Source: Arctopsyche grandis (lineage: Eukaryota > Arthropoda > Insecta > Trichoptera > Hydropsychidae). Taken from it: DNA of 64,000 nucleotides. Position 1 is the stretch's first letter; every line of letters begins with the position of its first letter. Shown here piece after piece: positions 1 through 38,615 of the stretch. The stretch is from assembly GCF_051622035.1 (NCBI RefSeq), contig NC_135365.1:14736001-14800000 (forward strand). The letters run 5' to 3'. The notes beneath the pieces are model-generated. The model was given only the letters and a program-made list of their open reading frames with translations, did not search any database and had not been told where the DNA came from. A program made the position numbers and the translations under genes.

Positions 1-2800
1 GAGATTTGTATCGCCATCATGATATTTGCGACATGTTTAATAGACAGAAGTTTGAAATTCAAGTACTCGGTGTGTGTATTGTTGAATCTGATTCATACTA
101 TTTGACAGCGGGGAGTTTTATAATGCTACTAAGGAAGCTGCTTCACTCTGTACACATGTTCTTTGCCAATAATGGTAAAATTGTGAAAATTCGTAGTCTG
201 AGTGCGGCTTCTTTGGGGTTGGGCCCATACGTAAGTGCGGTCGATAAATAAGGGTTCCAACCCTCCTCTTTATGTGGCAGAGGTCCTCTTTTGGCGGCAG
301 ATTCGAACCGGAGACCTCCGAATCGTAAACATGCCCGACCCGAGCCCACCGACCCATAAATGCAATGCAGTTTATTCTGCAACACATGAGTGGCCAACCG
401 GCGAATCGCGAACATATTTCTAGTGTTATGCACGCGTTACGGCTCCCCCCTCTTCGCTTCTTCAAACCCATTATCATCCCCTTCGTGTATTTTCAAAGGA
501 AAACTTCTTTGTCGGTGGTACATATTCAATGCATGAAATTTATACGTGCATATGTACATTGAGTACACATTGTTTGTAAGATGACAATGACGAATTGAAA
601 ATGAATGACATTGTTCTGATGTTTAATTTGATTGTTTTTTATATTTGTGAATTGTGTGTGTATTTTGAAACCGAGTACAAAAAATAAATGTAATTGTTCA
701 AAGGTTCAACATGCCAGACGTTCTCTATTATCCCTTGGGATGTGTCTATATGTGTGTATTTTTATTTACTCTAAAATTTATGCTGTTTAAATATAACTTT
801 ATAGGATTTTCTCGGTCTTTGTATTGTATTTGATTCAATTTCATTGTAAAATTTCCATTGTTGTGTGCGGTTTGTCGAATAGTGTGTTGCTATCGATTGG
901 AAGATGATTGGAAAATTAATTAAAATATATGTATGTAGATATATATGTATATACATATTTTTAATTTCGAATCATCTAAAATTGAAATTTCTTTTTAATA
1001 TAATATTATATTGCACAAAGATAATTTATTTGCGTTTTTCAAAGCTACGCTTTTTATATGATTTTATATTTATTTGATGCAGTTTATTTTATTCTTTAAC
1101 TCTAGCCTCGTCTAGACTTTTAATGCTGTGTACATAAAGAATTTTTTCGCTTACTTGCGATTGTCTTATTTTGTTTTATTTTCATTAAAAAGAAAAATGG
1201 CTTGTAAAATATTTAATTAACAATGGCTTAGCGATCCATTATATATATGGTATACTTTTTTTAGATTTGTTTTATTTTCATTTTAACGGATGAACTGCAC
1301 TATTTCAAAATGGCGCTGTACCAGTCTTATTAATTTATAATAAGGCAAGTGAGTTGGCTCTGAGCCCAAATAAAGAAGCAAAGCCATAAAAATAAAACTT
1401 TAACACATTTTCCATTCGCTTACAGCATCATGAAAAATTCTTCTAACGTCAAAGATTTTTCCAAGATTTGAACTGCTGACCGATAAATATTATGGTTATC
1501 TTGACATGTACATACATACACACATAGTTAGCTTCTCCATTCCAATTGTGATGCATACTCCGTAAATGTTTCAAGGTACTTGTTGATCGTTCGCTCTTTC
1601 AAAAATAAACCCTTAGAGCACTTTCTCAAATATGAATGTACCTGGGCAAGTACCACGTACATCCTTAAATTCAGTGCACGTGACACGATATCAACTAGCA
1701 CGATACGCTTATGCCGTTCACCATCTTTACGACACATAAAACGTTTATTTGCCCACGCAAAACACGGCAAAAGTCCAAAGGTACGTAGGGAATACGTACT
1801 GCGTCTTCAGATCGTGACTTTTTTTCGCTTTTACAATTTTCTCAGTACAAACTGTGATGTACATACATAAATGCCATTTTCAAGTGATGGATGGGTACTT
1901 TAAAACTTGTATGTGACTTGGAGTTTTCACGCTTGGCTTGCTTAATGTCCGAGTGTCGAGCTTACCTTTCATATTTCACGTACTGCTTTGAAATGCATTT
2001 TCAGTATTGCACTTCACGCTATCAATGTGTGTATGTATGCTCGTTATGCATATAGTTTTCTCGCCTGATTGACGTGAATTTAACGTCTCAGTTATAATAC
2101 TGTGGACGAATGAGTAATGTATGCATGTATGTATGTCTCTTCGGAAGCGCTTTTCCTTGATTCGGAACTGCACATTGTTAATGTAGCAAGTTTCAGACTT
2201 GTTCTAGGCGTGGGTGAACGTCCTTTCCCTCAAAGTTGCTATTCATCATTTTGAAAGTTAGGCCACTATGATATGGATTATTCTTCATTATTGTAAACAC
2301 ACTCAATGGTGCCTCTTTTATCTGGAATTGACATCACAAAAAAATACAACCTGTCGCAAAATGATTCCAGCTTGATTGGAAAGCTATATGTGTCTATTCC
2401 CTTCACGCAAACAGACTGACTAATACTGTCGTTTCCGTATTTAAAAATATTTTTCGGAAAAGCTTAGTATGCATTGTACGTACTGAAGGCATCTTATGTT
2501 GCACACATTTCGGATTTGGACGGCACATTGAAGATGTGATCAAGGGTTACAAATATAATATGTTGGGTTTCGTAAACCTTCCCAGAGTAGTTGTGCTTCG
2601 AATCCTATATGATTCTCTCTTACGAAACATTCTTGAATATTTTTCTATGATATGGAACCTTAATGATAGAGTCCATTGCCTTAGATTTGAAAGAGTGCAT
2701 GGGAGATTTCTCAAAAATACTTAATATGATAATTTACGGTCGCTATCCTTGACTCTATCCTAGGTTCTACCTGCTGGGAGCACTAGATTATTTTATAATT
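1..2800. other. Gene-free AT-rich stretch, possibly 5' intron of iRhom
   Basis: No ORF with family features or convincing exon seen. Between 270 and 345 a minus-strand tRNA-like B box (GGTTCGAATC) occurs in a slightly GC-richer block. The rest is AT-rich with TATG microsatellites. Confidence 0.4.
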
Positions 2801-2802
2801 AA

Positions 2803-3090
2803 CCAGCAGCATGGACTATTGGTTATATTATACTTTCGAGCATAGTGGTCACGGGTTCGAGTCCCACTAGAATCCCGCTGCTGGCCAGACCTTGGTTTGT
2901 GACTCCAGGTCGATCGTTTCTTATCAGAGTTTGCCAATTTTTCTGATTTTCATTGTAGCGGTTCCAATAAAATTGACATTTTCTTTCATTTCCTTTCCCA
3001 TCTCTCTTACTAATCTCAAGTTATTCAGCGTCTTGAGGTTTGCCAGTTTGATTATAAAATGCTGCAAAAATGTCTCCATACATGTCCCTG
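2803..3090 (+). repeat. tRNA-derived SINE, copy 1
   Basis: Head with B box (GGGTTCGAGTCCC), then GCTGGCCAGACCTTGG, the central domain (TGTGACTCCAGGTCGATCG, TATCAGAGTTTGCCAATTT, CGGTTCC) and a degraded 3' part. It is in the iRhom orientation. Confidence 0.75.
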
Positions 3091-3447
3091 TGGATGTTTG
3101 CATGAATTCGCATTGTATAAAAATGCTTATGTATATTGATTGTATTGTATCTGTTTAAGTGCACTTCGTCCCTTTGGAGTGATGTTCATGTTCTGTGAAA
3201 TAAAAAAAAAATTCCTCGAGTCACGACGTAGAGTATATCTCGTAAAAAAATTTTAACAAATTACTGGTTGATTTATTTTATTTTATTTTATTGTCACAAT
3301 CAATACACACTCGCCATTACAGATTTGCTCCAATGCGACGGGTGTACGTTAATGAAATACATAAACAATCAGAAATCAGAAATACAGTAATACATACATA
3401 TAGAATCAGAATATATATGTAGAATATAACAATTAATCAGAAATAAT

Positions 3448-3720
3448 AATCATAGTGACATCTATGGATTTCAGATTACTGTGTATAATTAATACAAATT
3501 ATACACAGGCAGATTTTTGTGACAACAGGATTAGATTTTTTAATACCAATTTTCAGGAACCGTTTCAGCAATGATCAGATAAAATTGGCAAACTCTGATA
3601 GAGAAACGATCGATTTGGAGTCACAAAACCCCCAAATCTAACCAGCAGTGGCGAGGACACGAACCTATGACCTCAGTGATGCTAAATATATACGCTATCA
3701 CTAAGCCAAACTGCTGGTGT
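3448..3720 (-). repeat. tRNA-derived SINE, copy 2
   Basis: Inverted copy: GACATCTATGG at its 3' end, GGAACCGTTTCAGCAATGA, TTGGCAAACTCTGATAG, CGATCGATTTGGAGTCAC, and a tRNA-like head reading CCAGCAGTTTGGCTTAGTG on minus. Confidence 0.8.
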
Positions 3721-3794
3721 GCAATTTGGTGTGCAATCTTCGAGTTCTTGCAGAATTGAGCTTCAATCCTCCTAACCGACTCACAGTACGTAGT

Positions 3795-3975
3795 AGGTTC
3801 TACGACAAAATGTCCCCGGACAAAACGGCGAACGACACAACGTGCCCGACAAAATGATAGCGCGACACAATGTCTACGTACAAAATGTTAACGCGACAAA
3901 ATGTCTATTGCCTAAATGATAACGCGACATAATATCTACGAACAAAATGATAACTCGACAATATTACATTCATAT
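3795..3975. repeat. Minisatellite, ~31-bp unit (GCGACAAAATGTCTA type), locus A
   Basis: Successive units alternate GCGACA(A/C)AATGTCTA and a TACAAAATG(A/T)TAAC half, with about five degenerate repeats. The same array occurs inverted at 25950-26045. Confidence 0.7.
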
Positions 3976-6045
3976 GTACAAAAACGAATTTTTTAACGAA
4001 AAAAACTCAAGAATTCAGTATAACGTGTAGTGACAAATATCTATACAAGTCCTTTGACATTTTAATAAATATGTAAATATTAGATAAACCAGTCTAATCG
4101 AAATTTATTCATAAATAACAAACTATCATAAAAACTTTTGAATTTTTTGTGCTAATAGGAAGACAATGATTTTTTTCACTATTTTTGTTGTTAGTCTTTA
4201 GTCGGCGTGATTTTCTTTCTTCTTTTGAGTACACTAAAATAAAATTGTTGATTTTTATAAATATTTTTTGCTGTGTCAATTGTAAATGCTTTATACAATC
4301 AACAGAGTTACATAATATTAGAGTATGATCAATGTATTTACGTTCGTTGTTCGTTGTCAATAAGTTGTTAAAAGTACCACAATGATCTTAAAGATTTTGA
4401 AATATGTAATCAACGTTATTTATACGTAAATAAAAAAAACCTTTAAATTTTATTGTTAGACTCTCAAATACACATATTTCAATGACTTGTATTAACTTGT
4501 TGCACGACTACTTACTTAAGTATAATATTTCTTAAGTATATATTTTGAAAATTTCACTTATTTTGTTTTAAAAGTTAATTGCTCGTACTATCGCGCTTAT
4601 TCTCGGACATTTTTATTGTTGTACATTTTGAAAACGTTGCACACACGCACACGTTGGCTTTATAGTGGTGCTCTATGAAAATTTCGCACATTTTGCGCCT
4701 CGTAATGGCAAGCTGACGCAAGCAATTAATGCCATTCATAATTACCCGTGACACACACGATTAAATATAGGCTTTATAAGGGAGACAGGGGGGTGGCGGA
4801 AGCCCCATTCTCTATAATATCCTCGAAATTCCATCAAATAGTACACACATATATGATAAGATACATGTACATATGTTAGTACAAACATGTACATGTATAA
4901 AAGACAGAACACATTTAGTGTATTTTCCGAGCTCTAAACGAATTCAACGTTAACTTCGTTTATACGCAACACTTCGGAATAGTATATTTAAATTATGTCC
5001 CTACGCGAAATTGTTATTGTATTATAACATTAATTTCGGCACGACCATGGCCCGTTCTCCGTTTTTGTCCCAATACGAAGTTTCGACGTTAAGCTTATTA
5101 TTATGGAGCTTTCGGCTGGAAGCTCGCTCGACACAAAAGCGGCCAAAACTTCAAACACATATACATGTACATTGTACAATATTATTAGACTTTAAAATGT
5201 GACCTTTCCTTAGTGCTAGTGCGGTTGTTTTCAGCCTAGAGTAACTTTCGACTAATTTTTAACGAGAGACGAACATAATTGGCATCCAAAAAGAGGTGTG
5301 ATTAAAGATCTAAAAAATAGAAGTGAGCAATAATGAAAGTAAATGAAGCCAATTTTTAAATTTAAATAAATTTTTCAAACATTTATTTAAATTTAATCTA
5401 TCTTTAAATAATTCTAGACGAGAACATTCGTTAAGTTGGACTCAAAACAATGTAAAGTGATTATTCTGTAGTCATATTAAAATATACATACATACATAAA
5501 TCTCGCATCAAACGTCATATCATCTGAAAATGTTATCAGCTGCAGACTTGAATCTAATTTATTATACGTCTTTTGAACTGACAGTTCTAAACGCAAACTT
5601 GCTTTAGCTTTCAATTACAGCTTCAATTTTTAAGGCATAAAGCTGTTGTGTGATCCATTTCATATCTGAATTTTTACAAAGATTGATCTTCACTGATTTT
5701 TACATTATCTTTAAACGAGGTACCAAAGATGAAGTTTTTTGATCTTGATATTTTTACTGATTTGTACTCTATATCGATCACTTTATTTTTATGTAAAGAT
5801 AAAGGTTCAGCTCCCATAAATCATAAAGCTTGCTGCTTTATACTAGACTAAAATTCGTTTAAATAGTAATTCTATAGTTAACTATAAATATTAGTTTATT
5901 CCAATACAGTTCAAGCCGGCAACTGTATATAAATAGTAGTACAAAAAATATTCTCTAGTACATTCTTTATGGACACGTTCATATATTTCGTAATGTGTAC
6001 GTGGCGTACCTGAAACAGCAGTAGCCGACACGATCTATGCATTCA
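3976..6045. other. Gene-free AT-rich stretch
   Basis: Only short random ORFs, many stops and CATACATA-type microsatellites. No family-like coding sequence or clear repeat boundary seen. Confidence 0.4.
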
Positions 6046-7321
6046 TATTATACAGTACATGTCACCGAAACGTATCAAGCAAAACCGGTTACTTTTGGCC
6101 ACTCTTGAATCACTTTGACGTGACGTCATAGTGGCGAGTGCAATCGTACTAACAAAAATCTGCTATGTACATATAAATATTTTCTAAATCGTCATATTGT
6201 GACAACATTGATTCGACGATACAATGCAAACAATATTGCACCATATAGTCACGCTCTTTAATGTATATTTGAATTGATTTTGCCTTGTATTCACCTAAAT
6301 AAATCGTGAACGTACCGAATACGAGCGGCGGTGTATAGTATGAATAAACGTAGTTTTTTTTCCGTACAGTGTTGTGCCGAGCTGTTGACGTGCAGTGTTG
6401 GATAGTATAAAAGTACCTTAAAATTTTATGAGAACGCATATATGTTTATTAATGAGAAAGCATATACGCATATATCAACGCGTATACATATATGTTTGTA
6501 TGTTGCAATGAATTAAAGATCCAAAGTTTGAGTGTGTATGTTCATTTTATTGCATACACAATCAATCCTAAATACTGGTCAAATGTTATTGGGTCAATTA
6601 TGAACGGTAATAATAACAAAGTGGGCGAGTTATTAAACAGAGTGGCAAAACGGTACGTGTAAGTTATGTGGAACAATTAAGTGAAACGTATGTTTCTCCA
6701 GCAGAATTTCTCAAACTTTGTGCATTATGTGCAGTCGAAGTCGGATCATTGCACCCAATAAAATGCATGCATTGCGATGCGAGACGGTGCAGTGCAGAGG
6801 GGAAATTGGGGTCCTCCGGCAACTTGCTGCATTAACCTAAAATTAAATTGAATCGATTCCGGCACTCGAGGAAAGTTTTCTCGTTAATTTAATCCCAATT
6901 TGAAAATTTACGTGCAACGCTGTGATAATAAACTCGACTGGCGATTCTTTAAAAAATCTATATTCACTTTTGAATACTGAATTTTGTTTCAACTTCGTGT
7001 ATCTTTTTTTTAACGATTTAAGAAGTCTATTCATGCTCTCCAGCACTGCAAGGTAAAAACCCGGCACAGCAGTTAACGGAGAAGATGATTTATATTTATA
7101 CTACATATACAGCAGCGCACTTACAGCCAAGTTTTAGCCGAAATATTGCTTGCATCGTATCGGTGAGTCAACATACTCACAAAATGACGTTTCTGAAAGT
7201 ATTCATATATCTACACATGGCAGCACTTAAATTGGAAATGACGTCACGTCATGCGTGAATATTTCCACAGTGGCTAAAAAACCGGTTCTGCTTGATGCGT
7301 TACGGTGACATGTGTATAATA
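6046..7321. mobile_element. Non-autonomous DNA transposon with ~100-bp terminal inverted repeats
   Basis: The left end (6046-~6145) and right end (~7225-7321) are inverted copies. They share TATTATAC, ACATGTCACCG(A/T)AACG, ATCAAGCA(A/G)AACCGGTT and GACGTGACGTCAT. The total is about 1.28 kb with no transposase ORF inside. I could not define a clean target-site duplication. A CRE-like TGACGTCA-containing block lies in each arm. Confidence 0.65.
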
Positions 7322-7359
7322 ATGTAGCACTGCCGTGTAGATGGGTTTCCGAGATCGAA

Positions 7360-7515
7360 ATGAAAGACGCAGTGTAGATGTAGTTCATTGTTCTGGATCT
7401 CTCAGCCTACCAGCTCCGAATGTAGCACGGAACAAAACCGTACTCAACGTTCATTGGTCGATGGGTCGCGAGACCTTATTGGCCGTTGTTTACAGCTTGT
7501 TCATATGTTGAGGCA
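7360..7515 (-). repeat. Dispersed repeat with paired CCAAT boxes, copy 1
   Basis: Its minus strand contains a 32-bp stretch (7452-7483) identical to 31314-31345, beginning GCCAATAAGGTCTCGCGACC and closing on a second CCAAT (GACCAATG). Flanking similarity (CGGAGCTGG) extends the match on one side. Confidence 0.65.
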
Positions 7516-9504
7516 TTTTTGGCGCGAATTCGAGATCAGGTAACAGTCGGCTACTGCTGTTACGTCTACGCCACGTACACGTTATGGAACATATAAATTT
7601 GTCCATATTAAATGTACTAAAGAATACCTTTCGTACTGCTGTTTTCGGTCTGTGCTGTGCCAGTATGAACAGACATACATATTTACACAAAATATATAAT
7701 GATATTCATCGAGTAGAAATGCAAATCATTCATGCAACTATCGTCGACATTTAGTGGTTGAATTTCGATGATCACGAACTACGTAGTGGCTTCGGTATTT
7801 TGTTGAAGTATTCAATTTCGACATTTCAGTGTAGTTTTGGATGCTTCAATATGAATTTCATTTCAATCTAACATCTAAACGACAATGGACGAGTTGTATT
7901 ATCAAATTGTAGAGACATTTTGGGAAAATGTATATTAAATGTATATATGTACATATGTAGTATATATATGTATGTATATATTTTATATTGGATGTTCAAA
8001 ATAGTTTTTCGATTAAAGCGAATGTTGCTTCATTGTACGAGCCCACGCGTTACCTTTTTGAACTGAAAGGTTGTATAAATATTTTGAAAGGATTGTTATA
8101 ATACTGAATAAATTTAATCAAAACACTTAAGTATTAAACATTGATTTCATTAATTGATTAGTCTCGTTTATTGTTATCGCTCACCGATTGCCAATGAAGT
8201 ATTCGACGCCTTAATGTCTATGCATCGATTTTGTTCGTCGAATTTTCTCCGTTTTCTTTTCGTTTTGCGCTTTTGCTTTCGGCAAAACCTTGGAAAGGAT
8301 CTCGTTTCGGGGATATAAGGAATCGTTTAGATGGCGAGACGTCGGTTTCCCTGTAAATTATCGCTGAATTTTCTCGTTTCATCTCCAATACAAACGTCTT
8401 ACACTCACTTAAACCCGTAAAGTAATGGTTATCCCGGATCCCCTAGGTTTATCGGCTGGTCCAATTCGCAAAGACACACCGTTGTCACACATCAGAACCG
8501 CAAAAAAGGTCATCTTAACCATGTGGACCTTCTTCTAAATCTGAAATTTATAAATTGAAGTCAACGAACCCGTCGCATTAAATGCGACGTCATTCGCTGT
8601 TATTATTATCTTAAATTTAAAAAAAAAAGTAAGCAAACTGGGGTGTGTCTTTAGATGGTTGGGAGATCTGGGAAAGCTTTTTTTTTAATTTTGTCATGAT
8701 GGGAAGTCGGTGGGGCTCCTAGTACACGTCTTCCCGTATTCCTGATTAAATTATACGTTTAATTTATCACGAGCTAAGGGAAGCGAACGTGAATTTTCCT
8801 TATTTCGTATATATGCATGTACTACCGGTCCAAAAGCCAGAATATATTAATTTTCTGGATCTCTATGCGTATTTCGTACACATTTGAATCCCCGCTCTTC
8901 AGGGTCTTCCTTTTATGTGTTTTTATTACGCATCATATATCGTTCGCTTCGAGTCGGACGTGTAATCCAATAACGTGAATCTTTTATTCAACATCCGTAA
9001 CGTATGCAAAAACTCCAAAGTCATTATAACACGTATGCAACTTTTTTCGTATTCATTTTTAATAATGTGTCACGACAATTGAGGTACGCTTGTAAAATTT
9101 TGCCCGTCTTTTTCGGCTTCGTTACAATCGTTACCCTAATACTTACGAATCGTATTATTCTAACCTTACATAATATAATTTGGATGGGTTTGTTTTATGT
9201 TTAAATATTAAAGTAACGATCCCGGTTTGTATCAGGTCAAAGCAAATTCCACCGGAGATTCCATCAACAATTCATTCGGAAAATTTTCTGGCAGTCTGTT
9301 TAGGAGTAGTCTGTCTGTTCGTATCTCCGTCACATATAATCAAAGTGTTCGTTATATTGTTGTAAGGATTTATTTATACATACATATGTATTTTTCTACT
9401 ATACATACATAGGTACCATGACAGGCTGCCCCAAGGCGACACTTATTATTAAATTATTTATTACACAAGTACTAAACATTACAATACAGTTATTATTATA
9501 TAAT
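7516..9504. other. Gene-free stretch
   Basis: Moderately AT-rich, with no supported gene and no recognised repeat besides microsatellites. Confidence 0.35.
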
Positions 9505-9712
9505 ACAATAGCGTCATCTATGGAAAAATAGCTATAATCAACAAATTCGATATACCTAAATAGGTAGGCATATTTTTACGAATTTTTGAGAAATAAATTT
9601 GAAATCATATTTCAGTGAGGATAGGTTGCCATTTTGTTTGGGACCGTTTAAACGCTGAAATCAGATAAATTGGCAAACTCTAATAGCAAACGATCGACCT
9701 AGAGTCACCTCA
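9505..9712 (-). repeat. Truncated SINE, copy 3
   Basis: Minus-strand fragment of the central domain (ATCAGATAAATTGGCAAACTC, CGATCGACCTAGAGTCAC) with a GTCATCTATGG end. The head is missing. Confidence 0.6.
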
Positions 9713-11150
9713 AATTTATTGGGATGTCCGTCACTTGAATGACGGCTGTAGTATATATGTATACGTACATACATATTGAACTTACATAAATGATCCCAAA
9801 ATAATGAAATACGTAATTGATATCTCTACCACTTTCACATAATTTTTTCATTCAGAAGATATTTCCGTAAATTTCGACACTTCATGCCGATTACTTCCAT
9901 TACCTACTAGTAGCATTTGGCTTAGAAATGAATCCCAAAAGATATTTGAAATAATATTTGAAATATTATTTCTTTGCTTTAATATTTGAAAGAAAAAATG
10001 ATGGAGATTGGCTCACTAAGAGAGATACTTACCGTAACCTTAACTTTTGGTACCAACATCTTAGCCTCAAATGCCGCAACAATTTATATATATTTCGGGA
10101 ATTTAAACTATTGTGATTGTGCTTTGTTATAGTTGTTTTTATTTGTATTGCGTTGGTCCTTCCCAGGATCAAGTAGTATTATGTATGTACATAAGTCTGA
10201 GTGATCGATCAGACGGGATCAAAAGGGTCGCAGCCCCGATTTTCGGGACTTAATTTGCCGGTTCAATCAAGGATGCTCACTTATGAATCTCCTGTCCTGT
10301 GCCGATATCGACCCAAGCGATAACCCTTTATTAAAACAATTTATTGTTACAGTGTCTATCTCAATCTTTGGGAGAGTTTTTTTGCTCCCATAACTTTTTT
10401 TTTCATTTATTTGTTAATATTCCGGGCTATCGAAAATTTCCGACTAAACGCTTAATGCGCACTCATCAAAGGGCTTCCGCTTTCCTTTTAACTTTTGTTG
10501 CCCTTGAATGTTTCCTTTGAAGGCGACCGGCCAACGCCAGAATTAAATAATATTCCTTTTTCGGCGAAGGGGTGAAATTAAAGAATGAAAAAAATAAAAT
10601 AACAAGAGCCGGAGAGATGCGATACTTTCTTCCTTTGAAAGGGCGATTTCGAAGCGGATGCTGGCTATTTTCGTTAGGCGAAATAATTAAAAGATCTCTT
10701 TCCTTATAAATTTTGGTAATCGCAATAATTTTTTTCACGCGAAATATCCCCGTTAATTTCGCACTCCTCAAAAGAACTAATTACTTTGATACACGCGCAA
10801 CGGTGTCAAGGATATTTTTCAGCTATTAAAATGTCCGTGTAAACCTTGTCATTCTTTGTGTACCATGCACAAGTCGTATAAAAGCTTAAAGAAATAATAA
10901 CCTGTCACCGGATTAATTATGTAATAAATTTTGTTTTAAAAGTATGGTTTAATATAAAATATTTCTTGAAATTCTCAGAACGTATTTCAAGAATATCCCT
11001 AGGGAATTCTTTACTTTTTCTTTCCACTCTGCTCAATTTTGATAAAAACAATATTAAATACTCAAAGACTTATATTATATATAAGTACATATGATATTAT
11101 AAATGCTAACATTACTCAACTTCATTAAAAAATAAAATAAATATGGAAAC
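9713..11150. other. Gene-free stretch
   Basis: No supported gene or exon. Mixed AT-rich sequence with short chance ORFs only. Confidence 0.35.
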
Positions 11151-11890
11151 ACTGTCAAACCTAAATGTTAGGTTTGACAGAGATTCCAAAATGTTAGTGT
11201 AAAATATCTTCGAAATTACTTCAGTGGTGAGTTTTGCATGGATCGCGACAGTATTGTAAATTAGGCGTGCTAGCATTTTTTACAAAAGCTATCTTAACAA
11301 AACACTTGTCGCGTACTTCTCTGTGTGACTTTACCTTGATGGTAAAAACATCGCACGGTATGGGCGCGCTCGTAGTTTCCAGTTGTGATGGGCGTATCTC
11401 CATGTCAGTACTAATTCGTTTGATCTTATTATTTCGACAAGTTCCTTCTACATTTCTTCAAATATGTACCTTTATCGATCAAATCTATGTCAATACAAGG
11501 ATGAAATATCACCAAAAACACTCCAGGGGGGATTTTTAGGTTTGGATCCCAACTGTATAGACAGCAAAACTATCTAAAAAAACACTTGTCGCGTACTTCT
11601 TTGTGTGTACCTTAATGTTAAGAACTCACTTAATCGTACAGCTTTCTAGCTGTAATGAGCGTATGTAATTGTTAATTGTATGTACGTTCTTATTATTTCG
11701 ACTAGTTTTTCTACATTTCTTCAAATACGGGAATCACCATTTTCGACCACTGTCAAACTTACACGAAAAACTCCAAGGTTGATTTTTTCCCTATATCGCG
11801 ACTATAGATTAAGCGTGCTTACGTTTTTACTTTATTTTTTTATGTGCAAAACTATTTAAAAAAACAACACGTTCCGCCTACCACTCTGTG
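11150..11890 (+). repeat. Tandem array of ~320-bp degenerate units upstream of the first iRhom exon seen
   Basis: Units repeat ACACTTGTCGCGTACTTCT, ATTATTTCGAC(A/T)AGTT, CTACATTTCTTCAAATA and a closing CTCCA(A/G)G block at about 11290-11545, 11580-11790 and (5' part) 11840-11895. A perfect palindrome (CTGTCAAACCTAA, loop ATG, TTAGGTTTGACAG) at 11152-11180 leads the array. A further partial copy is at 19785-19915. Confidence 0.65.
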
Positions 11891-12024
11891 TGTCACTTTT
11901 ATTTTTGTGTGGGTGCACTTTTATTTTTCCCAAATTTTATAAAACTGGATGATATAGAAACACCTTTTTACGATTATTACATAGACATGGATGCTAAATT
12001 TTTTTTTTTTTTTTTGACTTTCAG

Positions 12025-38615
<26,591 letters not shown>

